A stretch of DNA of 64,000 bases from assembly GCA_009767595.1 (NCBI GenBank), contig VSDK01007177.1, positions 198,744 to 262,743 of the forward strand. The letters run 5' to 3'. Made by a program: the position numbers and the translations under genes. Within the stretch, counting starts at the first letter, position 1. The number at the start of each line of letters is the position of its first letter. Shown in pieces: positions 1-10,600 of the stretch. Source of the stretch: Symbiodinium kawagutii (lineage: Eukaryota; Sar; Dinophyceae; Suessiales; Symbiodiniaceae). Below the pieces are notes generated by a model. The model did no database searches, had not been told where the DNA came from, and was given only the letters and a program-made list of their open reading frames with translations.

Positions 1-1575
1 AGAATGTACAGCAACGGCTGACTGATTGTTGGAATGCCAGAATGTCCGACCGTGACTGCAGCGATGTACGAGGGTATCACGAACTACATAGCCAGAGCAA
101 TTTATGACAAGACCAAGGGCATAATGATATAACCAAGGAGGAGGCAACCAAGGATATAGCAACAAGGGTTCAATACCATCTTACCGGCATCTTACGCATG
201 GGATTCTCGTGCCAACCAACTAGAAGCCCAATGAGGGCAATGCAGTCGCGCAGTCTCAACCAACCAACCAGCCGACCAGCCAATGAAGTAATCAACCAGC
301 TAAGCCAACGCTCACTACTCCACTAACCAACCCACCAAGGACAACAACCCAACCAGTCGAAGCAAGTCAACCAACTCACCAAGGGGCTCCGTTTTCTTCA
401 CGAGAGTCAAGAATGGGTTCAACATCTGGTGATTTCTTATAGTAGGGACCCCAAAAATAGTTGGTTTGTTGCTATAAATGAAGGTTAGTAATGGATGATT
501 TGGGGGTACCCTTTTTTGAGAAACCACCATGTGCATCAGTGTATCAACAATAAATTCATCAGGGGAAAGCCAACGGTGCTATATCCGAACGATGCACCAG
601 CCCTTGCAAACCATTGGTAACCATACATGAACCATTGAACCCTTAGGAATCAAATAGATGAATCACCAATCTCCATAGATCAACCAATATCAGTCATTCA
701 TTAAATTCTTCAGACTACCTACGGTTAACTTTGTCATCCACCACTAATTCATGGGTTAACCACATATTGATCATATGATCACTAATCATTCGTTGCGCGC
801 ATCTCATTTCTTTGGCCCTGTCCCTGGCCCTGTCCTTCACAGACCAATGGTCGAAACTAGTTCCTTGCTTCTGACTCCGGGCCTGGAGATCAACTGCTGG
901 GTCGCTTACTGGTGGCAACGCTCAGCATCCCCAGGTGAAAATGAACCCAGGGTTTAGCGTCTGCTTGCGTTCGCATGGCAAGCATTGAACTTTCGGCCAC
1001 AGAATTGGTACCAATCAACAAGCATTCTGAAGAAGCTTTGGGATTCGCCTACGGACAGTTTTCTTGGGATTTTCAGCAGCCAATAGCTGAAATACTCTGC
1101 CCAAATCATCAAAAAAGCTTCCACCTACCAGGGTCAAAAAACACCTCCAAGTTGCTGAACCCCACGCCCCGCGTGCCAGCGCACTAGTCATCAATCAATC
1201 CATTATCGAGTGCTCATATCGCCTATTATTGTTGGTGATGGTTGCTGCTTTGCTGATGTTTACCAGGCAGAATGACCAACAATCAAAATCTATCAGCACT
1301 TAGCAGGTAATCGGATCCTATGGTCGTTGCTTACCTTTCTTCAGCTGAAAAAGCGAACTAGCAGCACCTTTCACGTCTGCCAACCCAAGATAGACCATAA
1401 AGAATCAACCAAACATCATTAATCAATCGTGGGCATATTTTCAATGCTGGTTTTCCGAAGACTTCATGCACCATGATCACATGCACCACGGTTATCGTGG
1501 TTAACAAGGCAGGAGAACGAGCCATCAGCCAACCTGCCGCTGGTACCACCATAACCAGCCGCTGGGCACCGGCAC
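1..1575. other. non-coding stretch; downstream part of the hydrolase gene
   Basis: I see no supported exon. The sequence is degenerate, rich in CCAAC and AACCA motifs. The hydrolase that ends its visible part at 1576 should continue here or past the left edge: its C-terminal third, with the catalytic Asp and His, is missing. I did not find an exon with the expected motif. Confidence 0.4.
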
Positions 1576-1647
1576 CTCCAAGAGACCGTGCTCCAAGACC
1601 AGCATGGCAGCCAGGTGAGCGCCCGCCGATTGACCCAACAGCATCAC
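1576..1647 (-). CDS. hydrolase exon 6: nucleophile elbow
   Basis: The exon has 24 codons in phase 0/0, acceptor CAG and donor GTGCCG. It encodes VMLLGQSAGAHLAAMLVLEH and a few more residues. The Ser in GQSAGAH is the expected catalytic nucleophile. Confidence 0.8.
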
Positions 1648-4600
1648 CTGAAGCGATGGTCGATGCTTGGTCAGCAGTGAGAGACTGAAAAAACTAGCAG
1701 CGTTGATGGTTAACCCATGGTTGCTTGGATGGTTGATCAATGGTGAGAGACTGATGGTCAGTGGTGAAGTGGATGGTTTATGGTGAATCAATGGCAATTG
1801 AATGGGAGATAAATGAGATTCACTTGTGGTTGATAAATGATTGTGACTCATAAGTAGCCGCAAATCATGGTGACGTGATGGCTTGGAACTGTTTTTAGTA
1901 ATGAATGATTGAGGGTTAAGGAAAGCTTAGTATGAAGGATTGAGGGTTAAGGAAAGCTTGATGATGTGTATGGGTGCTGATTCATGATGGCTATTGATGC
2001 TTAATGATAGAGAATGCTGGTTGTGGTTGACACTTCATGATGCGTCAGATGACGATTCAGCAATCCGAACGAAGGCAGCACTTGCTGGTTCTTCGCTTCG
2101 CTTTGCTTCGAAACATGCCGGGCTCACATTGCTGGTGTCGCCTCCATAGCGCTTGATGTTGTCGAAGACCTTGGCACGACGTAGCTCCACGCTTGGGCTC
2201 ATGGAAAGACTTGGAATTTCTCATGAATTTTGCCAACCGTTCTTCACGTTGGCGAATAACTAAAGGTAAACAATCTATAAATCGTCGCTTTGGAACTATT
2301 GACCATGAGCATACGGGGTTATATCGCTCTTATATCACATTCATTGACCACAAAATAAATCTATTAACCAGTATCCAGGAACAGAGACAAATCCACCTGT
2401 ACACTGAGGCGCCAAACCCATCGAACACCGCGACCCACATCCTCCACCATGTCTGGAATGCAACCCCTGCAGCCGTTGAGTCGGCGAGACACTTCTGTCT
2501 AAGGCGTGGGAAGTCAAGGCCTTCATGGCTACTGTTTTCAGGTTGCTTTGAGACTTCTACTAGAAAATGTCTGCAAGAAACCGCTCAAATAGTTTGTGGT
2601 AAGTCATTGGCAGAGATTTGGGAGGAAAAGGTTGGTGAAGTCAAGTGCTGAAGCCTCGAAAAAGTGGATGTAAGAGCACACATGCAGTTGAAAGAAGTGT
2701 TGTGAAACCGCTACTGAAATCAATGCACCCATGCTTTGGTGCCCATTTAGTTTTCAGGCCTGTTCAAAAAACTGACTGAATTCAAACTACCGCTCATCAG
2801 TATTTGCGATCATCTTGTCAATAAAGTATTTCAAACCACATGCTGTTGTAATTGGAAAATCCGTGCTAAAGAACCAGTGTAGAAAAGGGTTGCTTTTCTT
2901 CAGAGGCATATATTATTTCGCCTTGGGACAGGTTGTGGGGTAGTTGCCTTCGTTATGGCACACCAAGTAATGAGCGAGTATCATATCATTTCATGCACTT
3001 TTCGAATAATTGATGTTAGTGAAAAGCTCTGTTTTGAGAAAACGCACCCATTGTCACATCAACACTCGCTTCTGATATGCAACCAGCAGGTTGCGGGTTT
3101 ACGCAGGGCGTACCACGTGAGCAAAAAGGATAACCTGCCGATAGGTGGAAATGTCTCTATGCAGAGTGGAAAAAAAAGACACACATACACACACACACAT
3201 ACACACACACACATACACACACACACACACCGCAAGCAAAACTGGTAAGGTAAGCTCACCCCGCATCCAGTTCTGTTGCCTCCCTTTTGATATATCTAAA
3301 TGCCGTTCAAGCCTCCATACATCAGGTAGTTAAAACCCCTTTGAAAGTAACCCCCGCTGCAACTATGCCACCACCCAAACACCCCACCCTATGTCAAAAA
3401 CCCAGTTTGTTAACGTTGGAATTCCGCACGTGGACAACTTTTTAGAGATAGTTCGGATGGTGGGTCATCCTCCGCACTGCAAGTTGGGGATGTTCTAAAA
3501 AAATCTGAATGGAATGGCAAAAACTGCACAAAGGATGCACTGCATATTTCATCAGATTGATAGCTCGAGATGAAGAAATGGTGCTTGAGTTTCACAAAAA
3601 GAAGCAGCTGGGCAATTTTGAGACACTAGCTGCCACTAGCTGCTTGACGCTAGATCCATATCTGATTGTAAATGACCAGCTAATTACAGTGAGCAACTGA
3701 TGGTCGTTTACTAAGGGCCGGGTCAAATGTTAACCAACCACTTTGATCACTATTAGTTGGTTGCAGACCGCTATACTTATAATAGCCAACCACTAATAAT
3801 TGTATAATATCATCACTAATAAGGTTGGCAAAGGACTGTTGTGGCCGCCTCTTTTTGACTCTTGTTGTCAAGTTCTTCCTTATTAATTGTTGACTTCTGT
3901 GCTTAGAAACCTATACATCTGGAAAAGTTGGTTGTGGAACCCAGTGCAACGCAATACATATTTTTTTCTGCTTACAAGCAGAAGGGCTGTTATATCAGTT
4001 GTTTAAGCAAGCTGGCGTGGTCATATTAAGATGTATTAGTTCCCCTTTATTGAGGGCATAACTAGTATTTGACTCTTGGCATATTTTCTTTGCGCTGAAT
4101 TGAATTTATTGGTCTGGCATTGTCCATTCAAAGGGGTTCCGTGCTAGTGAAATAATTGGCACTGAATATGTCAAATAGCGCATAGATTTGGGTTTTGTCC
4201 TCCATCCTGTGGGTAGAAGTCCTAAAGGACTTACGCAATGATTTGCAGCAACTGCTGCATTAATAACTGCCATTGATCAAGGGGCTAATGAACAAGTCAT
4301 GATTGTTGTGCTTCGTTTATTACGGATTTGATCCTTATTACGGCTAGATTTGATGACAAAGGTTACTTGTGGTCACTGTGATCCATAAGGTTAAACTTGG
4401 TCACATTTTTTTTGACACTGGGTATTTGTGTCTGATATCATTTTTCAATATCAAAAGGTTTTGTATCTCATCTCTTGGTAGCAATTGGTTAAGAGGAATA
4501 TTGTTAGCCTCCTCTTAGTTCACTGTGTACATTGAATTTTTGGGCCCTGGCACATGGAAAAAAAAATATGTACATGGGTTCCATTGGACTGACTGTATCA

Positions 4601-7600
4601 ATGGCTTCATGAATGATTTAAGCAAGCTAGGGTGACAGCATTACTATGTGCTAGCCGATATCTATTTTGTAGTGCAATAAATGTTTTTTGTCATATTGCT
4701 TTGTACATAGATGAGTAGATGGGTTCTATGGGGCTCGAATGCATATGTAGCAAAAATTTGTATATATATATATATATATACATAGTTGTCTAAACAAACT
4801 GGGGTAGTTATATTAACTTCCCTCTACTGAGGGCATAGCTACTCGTTAAACCCATACTTTATTACTTCCTCAATTAGAATCCAGGGGCCTGTGGGTACAT
4901 GTTCCTATCATTTACATGGTAAAAGCAGGACGTAGTGACATTTTTTGTCAATATTTCCTACATCCTATGGGTATAATTCCCAGGTGCGTTAAGGATTTCT
5001 GTAAATAGTTTCCACTCATTATGACAATCATAATCATTGTTCAACAAACGGGCAAATGAACTACTAAATCATTAGCCAACATATTCTACTGGATTATCAG
5101 TAGCTAACCGGCTAAGAAATACAAACCACCAATTATAGCCATGATATCATCGAATGCCATGTGGATGATCAAAATATGTTTGAGCCATAAACACCTCTAA
5201 GGGTTTAATTTCTCAAGTATGAACATTTGATTTGGGAAGTGCCAGCACAGCCATCCTAGGGTATATGGAAATAGTAGCCATTTGCCGAACATGTATATGT
5301 ATATCTACGTTGAAACTTCAAATGAACCTATTACAAATATACTATTTCTACATAGACGTCATGCAGCTAACATTACCGATAAGATTTGAAATGGCACACA
5401 ACAAGTAATCATGAGTATTGTGGTTAAAAGGGGTGCCCGCACTCAATATGTGTCATAATCACAGCTAAAAATCATTCTATGCTGGATTGCCCCGTAATTC
5501 CTGTGTTCCAAGTGCTGCGTTCCCAAATGCTATCCATAGTGTAATACCCAAACTCATACTTGGACCGAGGCAATAATTAGACTAGTCTGGACATGGTGAA
5601 ACTTTTGAGCTTTTGCGTCTGGATCAATCTGGATTAATCTGGATTAATCCCAGAACCAAAAACCCCAAAAACAAAAACCACAAAGAAACAAAAAAACAAT
5701 GTTTTCAAGACTACTTATACTTGGATCAAGGTTATCTTGAGACTAGTCTCCCACGTCGGGCGTACTGCAAAGCGATCTTGGTGATGAAGCGGTACAGCTT
5801 CTTTGCGCTGGTGACCCGAACCCTGTCTATCTATCGCAAGCCCGGCAACCCATTGGGACAAGAATCTTCATGAGTGGGGAAAATCCTGCAATCCAAAAAC
5901 CCTTGCCCAGCTCGATGGGGATTTCTCTTGCGCGGCTGCGTGGGCTACAAGGCGGCGCAACGAAAATGCGTAGAAAGTTCGGATCAGAGAGCCACAATTC
6001 AAATAGCTTCTGGCCTTTTCCGGTAGTAAGGTCAGCTACCAAAGTCTCACTTGCGTTTCTTTGGATGGCGCGGTCAACACCAAAGGATGATTTCAAGCCC
6101 AGCTTCTGAAGAGATATCGTCACTCTAGCTGAGTCAGCACATATTTCTATAACAAGTTGATCTCAATACATGGATGGTTGGTTTGGTCGGATGATGCTGT
6201 GAGCGTGGGATGCTGCACTGAATTCGCAAACTTTGAGTGGCCGCAGGTGGATCAGCCTGTACACGCGATCGTTTCGGACGCAATAATTCAGCACCTAAAA
6301 GTTCAGCCCCTCTCTTCAGTGGGGCTTGACTGGATAGTCCAGAATTCTTGTGGTCGAACATGCAGCGCAATCCAAAGCAGATTGTACAAACATGGAATCC
6401 TTTGTGGCAGCGCGCACCGTTCGCTACCTTTGATTGACATCGCCCCAGCGAGTTGTCGCAGCAAACCGGGTCTCCATCGGGTGTGTTGGCTACACCCTCT
6501 GCATCTCGGATGGATTGGGGAACACGCTGTTCATATTTTGCGTCGCCTCTTCCTTTTGCTTGATGACTATGTGGCATTGAGGGTTTTCCCTCTGCCCCCC
6601 TTTGGTTTGCTGAGGCTCCTGCTGCTGCTGCCACGTCCATGGTGCACTGGCGGGGCTCTTGGCTGGCGTGGCACTGGATGCTTTCGAGGGAAGTGGCAGG
6701 TGTGTAGAACTGATCTCATATGTTTCAAGGTTTGCCCTGCTGCATTTGGCATTGGCTTGGTGTCCAGCTCGATTTTGGACGTCGATACCAACGATCTGCT
6801 GCAATGATTTGAGAAACTGAACACCTCGTGAAACTCCCTATTCAAGTGGTTGAACAATCTTTGAGTGTAACAGTCATGGAACTGATATGTCATGACTCCT
6901 GCCATGTCAAGAGCCAATCCTTTCCTCTTGAATGCCTCCAATGCCTGGTACGATGACTGTACTGACACTTCACGGTCGGTGTCCTTGTCACGCACAATGA
7001 TCTTTGCGGATTCGACCTTGATTTGTCTGGATGCTGGCTTCTCTGTGGTCAACGTCAGTTCAATCAACTTGTTGAAACAATTTTCCAACGCAATGTATCG
7101 GATCTGGTTTTCTTCATACATCTGACAGGCTAGGCCTACCAAAGCATGGTACGGTTGAGAATGTGCCTTGATGATCGCCACCAACAAGTGGGTTCGAAGG
7201 TTTGCAAGGCGAGAATCCCTTTCAGCATGTGGGACCTCTCTTTGGAAGTGCAGGGCCGCAGGAGTCAATTGTTATTTGATCAATGGCAAGAACTGGGTAT
7301 GACTCTCGAAGAAGAATCTCTTCATGGATGCCACAGCCCCAACGCTAGACTTGGGACAAATTCCGGTGACCCATGCAGTGAATCAATCCATCATTGATCG
7401 GTTGGCCCGTTTGTCCGTGGGAGTAGGCATAGGCTGCAATCGTGGTGATGCCTGAAGCGCTCAATGCTTGGCGCTGGGCCTGAGGCACATGTGCTTGCCC
7501 AAGACGTGCATTGATTGACATATGGTCACTTGTACTTAAGATGGTGACACGATAAGGGACTTCATATATAAGACAAGGTTTTGAGATATCGGCCTGGTTA

Positions 7601-10600
7601 TGAAGCGCTGCACTTTTACGCTTGCACGCGTCTACCATATGCCATGCCCGGCAATGCGTGGTGTATGCTATTTAGCATTTGGGTCAGTCGAGCGCAAGCG
7701 AGCGTCATGCTTTTGATGGATCTTTTACATATACTGATCGCTGTGTTTAAAACTCATCGACATCAGTATGGAAAGGAAGATTTGAAGCAAATGGCATGCT
7801 TAGGACTGATCACAGGCGCGCACATGCGAAGCTTAGGCTATTGATGAGCTTGCTGAGCATAGTACTTTGACACATTGGGGATCGCTTCTCCGAGAGTCGA
7901 CCTGCCGCGCTGAGGGTAATGTTGTGGAATTGTTTCACTATAGTTGTTTTGTTTGACGTGGTGTCACTTGTGTTTGGTTGATGATTGCCCTTGTTGGTTG
8001 TTTGGTGTTTTCGTTGTTGGGGTTCGCATTTGTTTTGAATTTTAGTCCAAGTTTTGCTTGTGGCACATGTTGAGCGATACGCGCAAACATACCCGGTTGT
8101 GCGTAGGTTGTCTTTTGAGATGTGTTAACTGATATCAAGACGAAAAATGCATGTGGGATGGTTTTGGCCCTTGGCTACCCTCATTGCTGATTACTGCTCT
8201 TTGGTATGAAGGTGCGTTTTGGCTAAACGCAAGTAAACATGATACTTATGTGTAAATATAAGCATCGTTTGATTGTTTGATTTATAATCTTGTCCTTTTG
8301 TAGCGGCGACGGTGTTGGCTGGGGATACCGGTATAAGGCAAGGTATTGAGATCTGTTGGCGTAGTTGTGGAGCGCGGCACTTTTACACTTTTACCCGTAC
8401 AGCACCTGTATGGCCGACAGCGTGTGGTCTATGTTGACAATCATTTGGGTCAGTTCAGTCTAGGTGTCTGTCATGCTAGTCCTGGGCTGCTATATATAGT
8501 GATGGCTTAAGCTCATCATATTACGGTAAGATAAGATCTGATGCAAAGAATTAGCAGTGTACAGGTCGATAGTAGGTTTAGAACTGACCATCTGCGCGAA
8601 CATGTGAATTTCAGGTTGGTGAGTTCAAGTTTGTTGAAGATATACCTTGGACACGTTTGTGGCGGCTTGCCACAGAATTCAAATGCCGGGACTTCATTGT
8701 CTAAGAGAGAATAATCTACGAACTGCTGTATTTTATCACGTTATGTATGTTTGGTGGCATAAGAATGTGAATGTGTTTCGTGTTTAGTTTACCGGGATAC
8801 TATATCTTCTAGCTTGAGCCAACGAAGGACGGTTGGCAATTAGTGTCACACTTGTCGAGCCTGCGCCGGGCTTCTTGATCGAATTGATGTCTTTGGTATG
8901 CCACTGAAGTTGGGAAGCAGGCCTGGGATGTGGCAATGTTATACTCTTGTGAGTTGAGTGTGTGTAGGGGTCATGGAGTTGCAGATCGTATGATTTGCAG
9001 CAAAGTGCTAATGAAGCCGGGATAGTGATGAATGTCTTGTCAACTTTGTTCTATGATTCGCGCATAAGTTGCTTGCTTTTTTCATACGAGCTCAAAGGCT
9101 CGAAAAAAAGTGCACTGAGTTCGTAGATGTGTCGTCTACGACATTTTCGACTTGCATTAAGGAGCACTGTTGGATCCTTGTTTTCGCCACCTCTTAGATT
9201 GCATTCAAGTCCTGTCTTCAACTTGAAGCCGATCAAGAAGGCCATCTCCAGCAACGGGCTACGAATCGCAGGGCTGTGACTGCTCGCCTTTAAATCTTCG
9301 CGATCTCGCAGCAAGATGTGCCGCGTTGCTTTTCCTGCTTAAAAGCCGAGAATGACGTGCCTGCACAGCATCCAAACTGAGCGAAGCTTTGGAGGGCTCA
9401 ACGGCGTCGAAGCTCCAGTCAATTCCCTTCTTGCAAACATCGGCATCGTCAACCTCAGCTTCTGGATGAGGCTCAAAATACTCGAGCCCAAGCGCTTCCC
9501 TCGCGCTAATGCGCAGGCCCGGGTCAAACTGCAGCAGACGAGACAATGCGTCGATGGCTGGGTCACTCAAGCCCTGCTGCCATTCGACCGCCCTCAATGG
9601 CCTCAACTGTTCCAGAAACGCCGGTGCCCTCAGGAGCGTCTGTCCACGGCCCGTCATGCAGCCCACGTTGGGCAATGCTCGCCTCATTTCTTCTCTTGTC
9701 TTTTCTGTGCTGCGACTGTCTTTGACTCGGATTACAACTGTTCCGCAAGAATTGGCAATGTGAGTTGATGCAATTGTTATACATGGGTTTATCTAATCAT
9801 GGAATACTTATTAGTCGGGTGAAACGAAAACTGAAGGTTCGTGCCTTCTCGTCTCAATTTGGTTTGTCAAAACATTGTTTTTTTTTGTCTTTTTGTTTTT
9901 TTTGGTTCTGGGATTAATCCTTGGGTACTAAATCATTCAGAACAAAAAGAATTAAATTTTTATATGTTTAAAGGAAGTTTGAGCAGGTATCAACCCACAA
10001 GTTGTCACAATGGACTTTGTGACACCCAAATCCCACAAGAATTATTCTTTATACATACACGGGGCCTTAAGTGCGAGATTTGGGCAGCCACAACAGTCCC
10101 TTGTGATAAGGTTATAGTGGTCCTTGTCAGTATAGTATCATGGTCTAATTGTGTAGTATAATGGTTCTTGTCAGTTTGTAACCTCTATTACGAACCATTA
10201 TGATAAACCCAGCGCCCCAGAATGCCTGGGAAAATTCCGGTAATCCACGCCCACGGTCATGATCCCGAAATCCTGCGAGGAGTCAGTGGACAGGGAGACA
10301 GGAGACCCGTGGTGAACGGCGATCTCGAACGGCACTGCCTTCCCGCAGCTTCACGACGCCAAAACTGAGGTCACAAGATTCAACGCATCCATTTCAACAC
10401 ATCTAATTCAAACAAGGTGGCAAGTGGGAACTCTCCGAAGGTGATGATTTCCTGCTAAGCGGCGGTAGCTTCATCCTCGTGCAACTGTACTGTGGAGATT
10501 ATGGAGGAAACAATGAAGGCCAGCGTTCGTGCTGTGAGAAAGGGGTGGATGCAACCTGCAAATGCAATACGATCTGACAATGGAATGTTACCCAACGATT

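Larger units (their letters stand above)
2467..6133. other. left part of the 7.8-kb hydrolase intron
   Basis: AT-rich sequence with microsatellites and no coding signal I can support. A plus-strand open frame at 2193-2651 overlaps exons 4 antisense and is not treated as a gene. Confidence 0.5.

Noticed and set aside
2193-2651. 152-codon plus-strand frame
   Set aside because: It overlaps hydrolase exon 4 antisense; the exon chain on the other strand explains the openness better.
6157-6807. 216-codon plus-strand frame
   Set aside because: It is antisense to the gag-like fragment, whose minus-strand frames carry the recognisable motifs.
8816-8835. Possible spliced-leader relic on the minus strand
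   Set aside because: Only ten contiguous bases match, and no gene starts beside it.
10112-10203. tRNA-like words (TCCTTGTCAGTATAGT) and a 10-bp hairpin (ATAATGGTTC / GAACCATTAT)
   Set aside because: No full cloverleaf, no B box in place and no acceptor stem; probably low-complexity GGTT sequence.
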